Below are positions 37,976-47,700 of a stretch of 64,000 nucleotides of DNA, in pieces (position 1 is the stretch's first letter; every line of letters starts with the position of its first letter). The DNA is taken from the NCBI RefSeq assembly GCF_014164785.1, contig NZ_JACJFN010000001.1, positions 558,001 to 622,000 of the forward strand, given 5' to 3'. The translations under genes and the position numbers were made by a program. The stretch is from Aquipseudomonas guryensis. Lineage in GTDB: Bacteria > Pseudomonadota > Gammaproteobacteria > Pseudomonadales > Pseudomonadaceae. The notes under the pieces were generated by a model, which saw only the letters and a program-made list of their open reading frames with translations, had not been told where the DNA came from and did no database searches.

Positions 37976-38767
37976 ATGGCTACCCCGAAACGCCTCAGAA
38001 CCTGGCTCAGCGCCCTGCTCAGCTGCCTGCCGATGCTGGCCGCTGCCCAGGACCGGCTCGACAACACCTACACCGTCGCCTTTTACGAGGCCGGCTACCT
38101 CTACTCGAACGGCGCTGGCATCGATAAGGACGTGGTCGACGAGCTGAAGAAGCGCGGCGGTTACAGCTTCGACTACGTCGAACGGCCCCGCGCACGGATC
38201 TGGAAAGAGCTGGAACAAGGCTCACTGCCCATGAGCGTATCCGGCCTGCGCACCGCCGAGCGCGACGCGTTCGCCTTCTTCATTCCCTACATCGCGCAGA
38301 AGAACATGGCGCTGGTGACAGATGCCCGATACGCCACGGCCGACAGCCTGCTGCAGGATGCCGAGGCGACTGCCGCGGTAGTTCGCGGCTTCAAGCACGG
38401 CGAGTATTTCGATGACCTGCTCGACCAGCTGCGCGCCCAGGGCCGGGTCAATGAAGTGCTGACGGCGCACAACCTGTTCCTCATGCTCAAAGCCGGCAAC
38501 CGCGTCGACCTGATCATTTCCCAGCCGGTTTTCTATGCCAAGGAACTGAATGAGCTGGGGCTCAACGACAGCGTCATCGTGCATGACTGGAAGCCCGAAC
38601 AGCCGCCGACCGGGCTCGGCCTGATCCTCAGCAAGGCGCATTTTTCAGAGCAGGCCTACCTGGAAATGAAAGGCCTGATTGACGAGATGAAGGCCGATGG
38701 CACCCTGCGCGGCATCTTCCTCAAGTACCTGCCCCCGCAACAAACCGAGCAGGCCCTCGATTTCTAG
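37976..38767 (+). CDS. Periplasmic type-3 solute-binding protein
   Basis: A 263-residue protein with a signal peptide ending LPMLAAAQD (cleavage near 25) and the SBP_3 fold (amino-acid-binding-like): YTVAFYEAGYLYSNGAGIDKDVVDELKKRGGY, TAERDAFAFFIPYIAQKN and LILSKAHFSEQAYLEMKGLIDEMKADGTL. No permease or ATPase gene is adjacent, so it may be an orphan transporter component or a free-standing sensor-like protein. AAGGAAG precedes the ATG. The ligand is unknown. Confidence 0.85.
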   Translation: MATPKRLRTWLSALLSCLPMLAAAQDRLDNTYTVAFYEAGYLYSNGAGIDKDVVDELKKRGGYSFDYVERPRARIWKELEQGSLPMSVSGLRTAERDAFAFFIPYIAQKNMALVTDARYATADSLLQDAEATAAVVRGFKHGEYFDDLLDQLRAQGRVNEVLTAHNLFLMLKAGNRVDLIISQPVFYAKELNELGLNDSVIVHDWKPEQPPTGLGLILSKAHFSEQAYLEMKGLIDEMKADGTLRGIFLKYLPPQQTEQALDF

Positions 38768-38809
38768 CAGGCGCCGGCTCCACCCGCCCTACGCAACGCC
38801 GCTACCCCG

Positions 38810-40060
38810 CTACGCGACGACCAGCGCCCGCCTGACCCGCAGGAAGTACCACAGCACCAACCCCAGCATCGCCGCCGCTAGCATCCCGGCACCGACAAAC
38901 AGCGTCTGATAGCCGAGCAGCTTGGCCAGCACGCCACTGCAAGCGCCGACCAGGCCGGCCAGGAGAATCTGCGCGCTGGCCTGCAGGGTGAAGTCCGCCC
39001 CCTCATGCTCGGCGCGGCACAGGCTCATCATCACGGCGAACAGGGCGACCGTGGACATGCCATCGGCCGCCTGCTCGAACAGGCACAGCGCATAGACCAG
39101 CAACGGCTTACCGCCCGCTCCAACCAGCAGGGCCATGCCGGCGAGGCCGAGCGCCTGCAGCGCGCCGAACGCCAGCAGCGAGCGCAGTGCGCCGAGTCGT
39201 GCATAGAGCAGGCCGCCGAGCAGCGCGCCAGCGATCCCGGCCAGACTGCTGATCAGGGTCAGCTGGCCCAGCGCGGCGGTATCCCAGCCCAGGTCCACCA
39301 GCATCGGCTTGATCATCGGCGAGCCGAGGGCATCGCCGAGCTTGAAGGTCAGCACCACCAGCAGCCAGGCGAGCATGCCCGGTTGTGCCAGCAGGCCACG
39401 GTAGTGACGCAGCAGCAGACCAGGGCCGGCCGGTTCGGCCAGGGCTGTGTGGCGTGGCAGCAGCTGAGCCTCGCGGAAACGCCAGATCGGCAGGGTCAGC
39501 AGCAGCAGGCCAACAGCCAGCAGGGCGATGGAGAGGTTCCAGCCCAGCGGGCCGATCAGCAACAGCAGGCCGCTACCGCTGGCGAGCATGCCGACCTTGT
39601 AGCCGCCCACCTGCAGGCTGTTGCCCAGGCCGCGCCAGCGCTCCGGCAGCAGGCGTACGGCCAGGCCATCGGTGGCCACGTCCTGGCTGGCGGCCGCCAG
39701 GTTGATCAGTAGCAGCAAGCCGAGCAGCAACCAGAATGCACTACCGAACAGCAAGTGCGGCGCCAGCAGCGCCAGGCCACCGAGACAGAGGATCACTGTG
39801 CCCTGCAGGGGCAGGATCCAGCCGCGATGATGGCCCAGACGCTGCGAGCCGATACGGTCGATCCACGGCGCCCAGAGCACCTTGAGCAGCCAGGGCAGGG
39901 CCAGCAGCTTGAGCAAACCGATCAGCCCCAGATCCACCCCATGCTGGCGCAGCAGCACCGGCAGCGAATGCGCCACCAGGCCGGACGGCAAGCCCTGGGC
40001 ACAGTACAGCGAAGCCAGGAGCAGCAAGGTGGTATTCGCGGGACGATCAGTGGCAGTCAT
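38810..40060 (-). CDS. MFS transporter, AmpG/FptX-RhtX-like
   Basis: A 416-residue protein with 12 hydrophobic helices. The opening LLLASLYCAQGLPSGLVAHSLPVLLRQ, with LGLIGLLKLLALPWLLKVLWAPWIDR, is typical of the AmpG/FptX/RhtX branch of the major facilitator family, and QDVATDGLAVRLLP is the second-half signature. Relatives import muropeptides (AmpG) or siderophores (FptX, RhtX); the substrate here is open, and no siderophore or beta-lactamase genes are near. It is convergent with the binding-protein gene. The ATG at 40060 has GGAG upstream. Confidence 0.85.
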   Translation of the reverse strand: MTATDRPANTTLLLLASLYCAQGLPSGLVAHSLPVLLRQHGVDLGLIGLLKLLALPWLLKVLWAPWIDRIGSQRLGHHRGWILPLQGTVILCLGGLALLAPHLLFGSAFWLLLGLLLLINLAAASQDVATDGLAVRLLPERWRGLGNSLQVGGYKVGMLASGSGLLLLIGPLGWNLSIALLAVGLLLLTLPIWRFREAQLLPRHTALAEPAGPGLLLRHYRGLLAQPGMLAWLLVVLTFKLGDALGSPMIKPMLVDLGWDTAALGQLTLISSLAGIAGALLGGLLYARLGALRSLLAFGALQALGLAGMALLVGAGGKPLLVYALCLFEQAADGMSTVALFAVMMSLCRAEHEGADFTLQASAQILLAGLVGACSGVLAKLLGYQTLFVGAGMLAAAMLGLVLWYFLRVRRALVVA

Positions 40061-40261
40061 GCAGGGGGCGCTCCGGGGAAAGGCACCCAGCGTAGGTTGC
40101 CCGGGCGGCGAGGTGCAACAGCGGGATCAAGCTCGCGAAACAAAACAGAATCGAATATAAACCTGCCTAAACATTCTTAGACTCTCTAAGCAAAGCCGCT
40201 TATCTTTGCCCGCTGCTTTATTCCGGCCTGTTCTACCGCACACTGTCAGGCGCATCACTGC

Positions 40262-41242
40262 ATGAAAATTCGCGATCTCGACCTCAGCTCCAGCCCGCTC
40301 AACGCCGAGCACGAAGCACTTGGCCTGCCGCCCGTAGAAGACTTCGTCAGCCATCCTGGTAACCACCCGGTCCTGCGGGCGGCGATGTGGGCGGCGGTAA
40401 TGATCCTGCTCAGCCTGCTCGGCACCCTGGCCTGGCGCCTGTTCTTTGGCGACAACGGCGGGCACAGCGGTCTGGAAATCATCGAGACAACCCTGAACAG
40501 TCCGGCATTCTGGAGCGCCGTGGCGGTCGGCTTCTTTGCCCAGGCCATTGATGGCGCCCTGGGTATGGCCTACGGCATCACTGCTACCACCTTTCTGCTT
40601 GGCACCGGTGCCTCGCCGGCCGCTGCCAGCGCCAGCGTGCACATTGCCGAAGTATTCACCACCGGCCTGTCGGGCATTTCCCACGTCAAGCTGGGTAACG
40701 TCAACAAGTCACTGTTCCTGCGTCTGCTACTGCCGGGCATCATCGGAGCGGTACTCGGCGCGGTGCTGATCACCAGCTTCGATGGCGCAGTGATGAAGCC
40801 CTTTATCTCCGCCTACCTGCTGCTGATGGGCCTGTATATCTTGCGCAAGGCTTATCGCCACGTTCAGCAACAACGCCGCGAGCCCAAGCACGTGGCCAAG
40901 CTGGCCCTGTTCGGTGGCTTCGTCGATGCCGCCGGCGGTGGCGGATGGGGCCCGGTGGTCACCAGCAGCCTGCTCGGGTCCGGCAGCGACCCGCGTACCA
41001 CCATCGGCTCGGTTAACTTCGCCGAGTTCTTCCTGACCATCTCCAGCGCCACCTCGTTCATCCTCCTGGCCGGCGAGCCGAGCACCTGGATGATGGTTGC
41101 CGGCCTGGTCTTCGGCGGCCTGTTCGCCGCGCCGTTCGCCGCCCTGCTGTGCAAGAAGCTGTCGGCGCGCACCCTGCTGACCATCGTCGGCTGCCTGATC
41201 ACCCTGATCAGCGCCTACAACATCTACATGGCCCTGGCCTAA
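40262..41242 (+). CDS. TauE/SafE-family membrane permease
   Basis: A 326-residue inner-membrane protein with about 8 helices after a ~40-residue cytoplasmic N-terminus. The two family repeats are visible: GFFAQAIDGALGMAYGITATTFLL and GGFVDAAGGGGWGPVVTSSLL, each with the GxxxGxxGxGxG-like turn. The family exports sulfite, sulfoacetate or other organosulfur anions. It lies next to metY, a sulfide-using enzyme, which supports a sulfur role. It matches PA5024 by position. The preceding 200 bp is AT-rich for this genome and probably holds its promoter. Confidence 0.88.
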   Translation: MKIRDLDLSSSPLNAEHEALGLPPVEDFVSHPGNHPVLRAAMWAAVMILLSLLGTLAWRLFFGDNGGHSGLEIIETTLNSPAFWSAVAVGFFAQAIDGALGMAYGITATTFLLGTGASPAAASASVHIAEVFTTGLSGISHVKLGNVNKSLFLRLLLPGIIGAVLGAVLITSFDGAVMKPFISAYLLLMGLYILRKAYRHVQQQRREPKHVAKLALFGGFVDAAGGGGWGPVVTSSLLGSGSDPRTTIGSVNFAEFFLTISSATSFILLAGEPSTWMMVAGLVFGGLFAAPFAALLCKKLSARTLLTIVGCLITLISAYNIYMALA

Positions 41243-41279
41243 CTGGCGGGGCATAAGCCCCGAGCAAAAGGTTCTAGAA

Positions 41280-41320
41280 AAAGGCCCGGGTCATTGCTCC
41301 AGCGCATTGACCGGGCCTTT
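41280..41320. terminator. Terminator-like hairpin between the TauE gene and metY
   Basis: Stem AAAGGCCCGGgTCA / TGACCGGGCCTTT, 13 bp with one bulged G, after a smaller GGGGC-ATAA-GCCCC hairpin 20 bp upstream. The U-tract is poor, but the double hairpin likely ends the permease transcript. Confidence 0.6.
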
Positions 41321-41372
41321 GCGCTTTGCCCATGCTGCGAGCCTTCCACTCTGCCCTGAAGGAACGCCCCGC

Positions 41373-42650
41373 ATGAAACTGGAAACCCTGGCCATCCACG
41401 CCGGCTACAGCCCCGACCCGACCACCAAGGCGGTGGCGGTGCCGATCTACCAGACCAGCTCCTTTGCCTTCGACGACACCCAGCACGGTGCCGACCTGTT
41501 CGACCTGAAGGTCGCCGGCAATATCTATTCACGGATCATGAACCCGACCAACGCCGTGCTCGAAGAGCGCGTGGCAGCGCTGGAAGGCGGCGTCGGCGCG
41601 CTGGCCGTGGCCTCGGGCATGGCGGCCATTACCTACGCGATCCAGACCGTGGCCGAAGCTGGTGACAACATCGTCTCGGTGGCCAAGCTGTATGGCGGCA
41701 CCTACAACCTGCTGGCCCACACCCTGCCGCGCTTCGGCATCCAGACCCGCTTCGCCGCCCATGACGATATCGCTGCCCTGGAAGCACTAATCGACGACAA
41801 GACCAAGGCAGTGTTCTGCGAATCGATCGGCAACCCGGCCGGCAACATCGTCGACCTCGCTGCCCTCGCCGCGGCTGCGCACCGCCACGGCGTGCCGCTG
41901 ATCGTCGACAACACCGTGGCCACGCCGACTCTCTGCCGGCCGCTCGAGCATGGCGCCGACATCGTCGTGCACTCGCTGACCAAGTACATCGGCGGCCACG
42001 GCACCAGCATCGGCGGCATCGTGGTGGATTCCGGCAAATTTCCCTGGGCTGATAACAAGGCGCGCTTCCCGCTACTCAACACCCCGGATCCGTCCTACCA
42101 CGGCGTGACCTACACCGAAGCCTTCGGCCCCGCCGCCTTTATCGGCCGCTGCCGTGTGGTGCCGCTGCGCAACACCGGCGCGGCGCTGTCGCCGTTCAAT
42201 GCCTTCCTTATCCTGCAAGGCCTGGAAACCCTGGCCCTGCGCATGGAGCGCCACTGCGAGAACGCGCTCAAGGTCGCCCATTACCTGCAGAACCACCCGC
42301 AGGTGGCCTGGGTGAAATACGCCGGCCTGCCGGATCATCCCGAGCACACCCTGGCGCAGCGTTTCTGCGGCGGCAAACCAGCGTCGATCCTTTCCTTCGG
42401 CATTGTCGGCGGTCAGGCAGCCGGCGCGCGCTTTATCGATGCGCTCAAGCTGGTGGTGCGCCTGGTGAATATCGGCGATGCCAAGTCGCTGGCCTGCCAT
42501 CCGGCCTCGACCACCCACCGTCAGTTGAATGACGAGGAGCTGGAGCGCGCCGGCGTGCCGCGCGACATGGTGCGCCTGTCGATTGGCATCGAGCACAGCG
42601 ACGATATCCTCGCCGACCTGGCCCAGGCACTGGACGCCGCAGCGGGCTGA
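41373..42650 (+). CDS. metY: O-acetyl/O-succinylhomoserine sulfhydrylase (homocysteine synthase)
   Basis: A 425-residue Cys/Met-metabolism PLP enzyme that makes homocysteine directly from an acyl-homoserine and sulfide. Motifs are [75 protein letters not shown] and the PLP lysine in [15 protein letters not shown]. Length equals PA5025. The start at 41373 follows AAGGA; the longer upstream frame runs through the hairpin and is not coding. Confidence 0.95.
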   Translation: MKLETLAIHAGYSPDPTTKAVAVPIYQTSSFAFDDTQHGADLFDLKVAGNIYSRIMNPTNAVLEERVAALEGGVGALAVASGMAAITYAIQTVAEAGDNIVSVAKLYGGTYNLLAHTLPRFGIQTRFAAHDDIAALEALIDDKTKAVFCESIGNPAGNIVDLAALAAAAHRHGVPLIVDNTVATPTLCRPLEHGADIVVHSLTKYIGGHGTSIGGIVVDSGKFPWADNKARFPLLNTPDPSYHGVTYTEAFGPAAFIGRCRVVPLRNTGAALSPFNAFLILQGLETLALRMERHCENALKVAHYLQNHPQVAWVKYAGLPDHPEHTLAQRFCGGKPASILSFGIVGGQAAGARFIDALKLVVRLVNIGDAKSLACHPASTTHRQLNDEELERAGVPRDMVRLSIGIEHSDDILADLAQALDAAAG

Positions 42651-42709
42651 TCGCCCTTGATATCCGCGCAAGCGACTCCAGATTAGGCATACCGCCTCTG
42701 GAGTCGCCC

Positions 42710-43144
42710 ATGTCCAATCCCCTGCTGATCCCCTGCCCGCACTGCAATGGCCTCAACCGCATTCCCGCCGAACGCCTGGGCGATGCGCCGCGCTGCGGCC
42801 GCTGCAAGGCCGAGGTGCTGCCGAGCAAGCCCTTCGACCTGACCCAGGCTAGCTTCGCCGCGCAGAACAAGGGCGACCTGCCGCTGCTGATCGATGTCTG
42901 GGCCAGCTGGTGCGGCCCCTGCCGCAGCTTTGCGCCGATCTATGAACAGGCCGCCGCGCAGCTGCAGGGCCACTGTCGCCTGGCCAAGCTGGACAGCGAA
43001 GCCAACCCGCAGCTGTCGGCGGAGATGGGCATCCGCTCGATCCCCACGCTGATCCTGCTCAAGGGCGGCGTCGAAGTCGCCCGCCAGAGCGGTGCCCTGC
43101 CCTTGCCGCAGCTGTTCGGCTGGTTGCGCCAGCACGGCATCTGA
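42710..43144 (+). CDS. trxC: Thioredoxin 2-like protein with zinc finger
   Basis: A 144-residue thioredoxin with an N-terminal CxxC...CxxC zinc ribbon (IPCPHCNGLNR...RCGRCK, residues 8-32) and an active site WASWCGPCRSF (about 63-73). This is the TrxC architecture, a reductase of oxidised proteins under stress. It lies between metY and a thioesterase gene on the same strand; the spacing of 59 and 91 bp suggests possible co-expression. Confidence 0.9.
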   Translation: MSNPLLIPCPHCNGLNRIPAERLGDAPRCGRCKAEVLPSKPFDLTQASFAAQNKGDLPLLIDVWASWCGPCRSFAPIYEQAAAQLQGHCRLAKLDSEANPQLSAEMGIRSIPTLILLKGGVEVARQSGALPLPQLFGWLRQHGI

Positions 43145-43235
43145 GCGAATCGGTCAGCCCCGACGAGCACCACTGTCATTGCCGCTCGCCCGCCAGGCGC
43201 TAGGCTGGCGGCATCTCCCAGCAGGAATGCCGCCC

Positions 43236-43679
43236 ATGCCACTGCCCGCCGAAATGGCCCGTGTCTTTACCGAAGAGAAGATCGACTTCGTCAAACGCAG
43301 CGGACTCAAGGCCGAGCTGCTGGAGCCCGGCCATGTGCGCCTGCGCATGCCGCTGCAGGGCAACCAGAACCATATCGGCAGCATGTACGCCGGCGCCCTG
43401 TTCACCCTGGCGGAAATCCCCGGTGGCGCCCTGTTTCTCACCAGCTTCGACGTGCAGCGCTTCTATCCGGTGATCAAGGAACTCAACCTGCGCTTTCGCC
43501 GCCCGGCCAGCAGCGACATCCTGGTCGAGGCCAGCCTGAGCGCCGAGCAGATCGCCAGCATCCAGGGCGAAGCCGAGCGCGAGGGCAAGGCCGAATACCG
43601 CCTGGAACTGCAGTTGACCGACAGCAGCGGCGAGGTCGTCGCCGTCAGCCAGGCGCTCTACCAGCTGCGTCGGCACTGA
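43236..43679 (+). CDS. Hot-dog fold thioesterase (YiiD_C/PaaI-like)
   Basis: A 147-residue protein: GLKAELLEPGHVRLRMPLQGNQNHIGSMYAGALFTLAEIPGGALF is the typical hot-dog helix-strand unit, with N-H-I-G-S-M-Y-A-G in the substrate loop, followed by PVIKELNLRFRRPASSDI and a C-terminal beta sheet. It is a likely acyl-CoA thioesterase of unknown substrate. The ATG at 43236 has AGGA at the right distance; another ATG three codons upstream lies too close to it. Confidence 0.85.
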   Translation: MPLPAEMARVFTEEKIDFVKRSGLKAELLEPGHVRLRMPLQGNQNHIGSMYAGALFTLAEIPGGALFLTSFDVQRFYPVIKELNLRFRRPASSDILVEASLSAEQIASIQGEAEREGKAEYRLELQLTDSSGEVVAVSQALYQLRRH

Positions 43680-43808
43680 CCAGCCGTTCTGAGGCGGGAT
43701 AAGCCATGCAACCGCCGACAGAGCAGCTACCCTCATGGAACAGCGCCCTGGCGGCATGCCGCCTCATCGTTCAACCACCACAGCAGGACGCTGAAGGACC
43801 GGCTGGAC

Positions 43809-44711
43809 ATGCAACGCCTGTGGCGTCTCTTCCCCATTCTTCTGCTCGTACTGGCCAGTACCCGGCTGGCAGCCGCACCGCTGCAACTGGAACCGGAGCT
43901 GCAGCAATGGCTGGCAAGTCACCCGACAATCAACTGGGCCGCCGAGGCCGATTACGCGCCGTTCATCTTCGTTGACCCACAGCGCCAGGCCCAAGGTCTC
44001 TCCCATGATGTGCTGCGCGCCCTGCAGGAGCGCCTCGACCTGCCCCTGCAGCAAAAGCCGGCGCTGCCGCTGAATGAACTGCTCGACCAGGCCCGGCGCG
44101 GTCATCTCGATCTGCTCACCTCACTGCGCCCGACCGCCGAGCGGGCCGAATACCTGGCCTTCACCTCACCTTATGTAGAGGTGCCCACGGTGCTGGTAGT
44201 GCGCGGCGAACAGCGCACCAGCCTGACCCTCAAGCAACTGGCCGGCATGCGCGTGGCCGTAGGCGACGGCTATGCGGTCGAGCGCTTTGTCCGCGATAGC
44301 TATCCCACGGTGCAATGGCTGGCCCTGCCGACCGATCGCGCTGGCCTGCAAGCACTGCAGCAACGCCAGGTTGCTGCAGTGGTGATGGACCTCGGCAGCG
44401 CCAGCTACCTGCTCAAGGAAGAAGCCTTCCAGGACCTGCAGATCGGCACGAAGATCGGCTTCAACTACCCACTGAGTTTTGCCTACCGCAAGGACTGGCC
44501 CGAACTGGGGCGCATCCTCGAAGCAGGCCTGCACTCCCTCAGCCTGGCCGAACGCGAGGAGCTGATGCAGCCCTGGCTGGAACAACTCCCGGGCACCAGC
44601 CAACAGCCCGGTAGCCTGCTGCTCGCCGCAGTTGCTATGGGCCTGCTGGCACTCACCAGCCTGCTGGTATTCCTCGCCTACCGGCGCCAGCGCCGCGCCC
44701 AGCCATCATGA
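43809..44711 (+). CDS. Membrane-anchored periplasmic binding-protein sensor, coupled to kinase
   Basis: A 300-residue protein: signal peptide (FPILLLVLASTRLAAAPL), an SBP_3/venus-flytrap domain (about 30-255: HPTINWAAEADYAPFIFVDPQRQAQGLSHDVLRAL, LLTSLRPTAERAEYLAFTSPYVEVPTVLV, VAVGDGYAVERFVRD), then one C-terminal membrane helix (LLAAVAMGLLALTSLLVFLAYRRQRR). The topology puts the binding domain in the periplasm. Its stop overlaps the start of the hybrid kinase as ATGA. In BvgS/EvgS the same domain is fused to the kinase; here it is a separate subunit, suggesting a two-chain receptor. The ligand is unknown. Confidence 0.85.
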   Translation: MQRLWRLFPILLLVLASTRLAAAPLQLEPELQQWLASHPTINWAAEADYAPFIFVDPQRQAQGLSHDVLRALQERLDLPLQQKPALPLNELLDQARRGHLDLLTSLRPTAERAEYLAFTSPYVEVPTVLVVRGEQRTSLTLKQLAGMRVAVGDGYAVERFVRDSYPTVQWLALPTDRAGLQALQQRQVAAVVMDLGSASYLLKEEAFQDLQIGTKIGFNYPLSFAYRKDWPELGRILEAGLHSLSLAEREELMQPWLEQLPGTSQQPGSLLLAAVAMGLLALTSLLVFLAYRRQRRAQPS

Positions 44712-47700
44712 ACAGCCGCCAGCCACCTCTACTGCGTGAAGCACTGCTGCTGGCCCTGTGCTACGCCGGCGCTGCCCTGCTGGCTCTGTACCTGACCCGA
44801 CAACCGTCGAGCATGGCCAACCTGTGGCCTGCCAACGCCATCGCCTGCGCCTTCCTGGTGATGCATCCGCTGCGCCGCTGGCCGTTGCTGTTGCTGGCCG
44901 TGGCCCTGACCAACATCGCCTGTGAGTTGCTGTTTGGCGATGCGCTGAGGGTTGCCCTGTACTTCACCGCGGTAAACCTCTGTGAAATCGCCCTGGCCGC
45001 CTGGCTGGTGCAGCGCTGCGGCATGGCCAGTGCATTCACCGATAACCCGCGGGCACTGCTGACAATCCTGCTCAACGGTTGCTTCTGGCCGGCACTGGCC
45101 GGTGCCAGCCTGGGCGCCCTGGCCCTCAGCCAGATGCAGATGGGCAGCTACCGTGACCTCTGGCTGAGCTGGTTCGCCAGTGCCTGCACCGGCGCTGTGG
45201 CCGTGCTGCCGCTGGCGCTGATCTGGCGCCAGCGCGGCAGCGCCGCCCTGCTGGCTGCGCTGGACCCACTGCTGACCCCGGCGCTGCTGATGCTGAGCAT
45301 GGGCGTGAGCATCCTCGCGCTGCTGTTTCTACCCTTCCCCTTCGTCTACCTGAGCGTGCCGCTGATCCTCACTGCGCTGTACCTGAACGTGATCAATGTC
45401 GCCCTGTTCAATCTCTGCGTGGCGCTGCTGGTCAGCGCCTTGCTGTCATTCGGTTACTTCATTCCGCCACCATTCATTGCCCAATGGCAGCACCTGCTGC
45501 TGTACCTGCCGATTCTGGTGGTCATGCTGCCAGCCCTGCTGCTGGCCAGCAGCCTGCAGCAGGCGCGCCTGCGCGAGAGCGACTTCCGCATCAGCGAACA
45601 ACGCTTCCGCGGCGCCCTGGCGTTTGCCGGCACTGGCGTCGCCCTGGCCAATTCGCAGGGCCAGATCTGCGAAGCCAACAGCCGCCTGTGCGAAATGTTC
45701 GGCTACCCGCGCGCGCAGCTGCTCGGCATGCACCACCTTGACCTCAGTCACCCCGATGACCGCACCAGCAGCCACGACAAGCTCGCCGAACTGCTGGCCG
45801 GCGAGATTGCCTATTACGCCCTCGACAAGCGCCTGCTGCGCCACGACGGCCAGCCGTTCTGGGCGCATGTCACGGTGGCACACCTGCCCGGCCATGACGG
45901 TGCCGACGAGCTGATCGTGCAGATCGACGACATCAACGACAAGGTCGAGGCCCAGCACAAGCTCAACCTGCTGCGCATCGCCGCGGAAAAGGCCAACCGC
46001 ACCAAGAGCGAGTTCCTCGCCAACATGAGCCGGGAGATCCGCACCCCGATGAATGGCGTGCTGGGCATCGCCCACCTGCTCGGCAATACCGAGCTCAACG
46101 CCACCCAGCGCAAGTACCTGGACATGCTGCGCGATGCTGGCAAGTCGCTACTGGCAGTGATCAGCGACATCCTCGACTTCTCCAAGATCGAAGCCGGCCG
46201 CCTGCAGTTGGAACCGGTGCGTTTCGAGCTGCAAGAGCTGCTGCGGCAGATGGCCTCGCTGATGACCCTGCTCGCCGGCAATCGCGATGTCGAGCTGCTC
46301 ATCCAGGTAACGCCCGAGGTGCCACAGCAACTGCATGCCGATCGCCAGCGCCTGCAACAGGTGCTGGTCAACCTGGTTGCCAATGCCATCAAGTACACCC
46401 AGCAGGGTGAGGTCGAACTGCGCATCGAGCTGCAAGCTTCCGGCGAAGGCCGGCAGCTGCTGTTCAGCGTTATCGATACCGGCATCGGCATGAGCCAGAC
46501 CCAGCTGAACAATCTGCACGAGGTGTTCACCCAGGAACACGCCAGCCAGTCGCGCCGACACACCGATGTCGGCCTGGGGCTGGAGATCAGTGCCCGCCTG
46601 GTGGAACTGATGGGCGGGCGCATGGCTGTGCGCAGTACACCCAGCCAAGGCAGTGCCTTTCAGTTCAGCCTGCCGCTGGCCAACCATCTCGACGGACCGC
46701 CACTGCCGGATCTGCCCGAGCAGTTCCATGGCCTGCGCGTGCTGCTGGTGGATGACAACCAGAAAAGCCGGCAGATCCTCCTACAGTTGCTCGAGAGCCT
46801 GCACTGTCAGGTCGACCAGGCCGACTCCGGCTCGGTGGCGCACCTGCTGCTGCAGCAGGCCGGCGCGGCACAACAGCCCTACGATCTGCTGCTGGTCGAC
46901 TGGAACATGGCCGAACTCAACGGCCTGCAGACCCTCGCCATGCTCGCCGAGAGTTCGCCGACAGCCCTGCCGCCCAGCCTGCTGATGGTCAACGCCTTCG
47001 CCCGCGAGCACCTCACCGCCAATGGCCGCCAGCTACCGGTCAACGACCTGCTGCTCAAGCCGGTCATCCGCTCCAGCCTGCTCGGTGCGCTCCAGGAAAT
47101 CCTCAGCCAGCCGCACACCACCCCCAGCAGCGAACCGGCACCGCGACGCGAACTGCAGGCCATGCGCATCCTCCTGGTAGAGGACAACCTGCTGGATCAG
47201 ATCGTCACCCAGGGCATCCTCGAACAGCAGGGTGCTCGCTTGACCCTGGCCAGCGACGGCCGGCATGCCATCGACCTGCTGCGCCAGCAGCCCGAGGCCT
47301 TCGACCTGGTGTTGATGGACGTACAGATGCCCGGCATGGACGGCATCACCGCCACCCGCATCATTCGCCAGGATCTGCGCCTGCGCCTGCCGGTAGTGGC
47401 CATGAGCGCCGGCGTCAGCCATGCCGAACGCGCCGAGTGCGAGCAGGCCGGCATGGACCTGTTCATCGCCAAACCGGTGGATATCAGCGCCCTGCTGAGT
47501 AACCTCAAGCGTCTGCGCTATACCCCTGGCGACCTCAAGACCATCGGCGCCCACCTGCCGCTGCCCGGCGAAAGCTCGGCGCTGCTGGCCGTAGACACCC
47601 TCGACCTGCTCTGCACGGTCAACCCACAGATGCGGCAGAGTCTGCGGGCGCTGGTAAAAGAACTCATCGCCCGCGGCAACGAGCCGCTCCGGCAAACTGC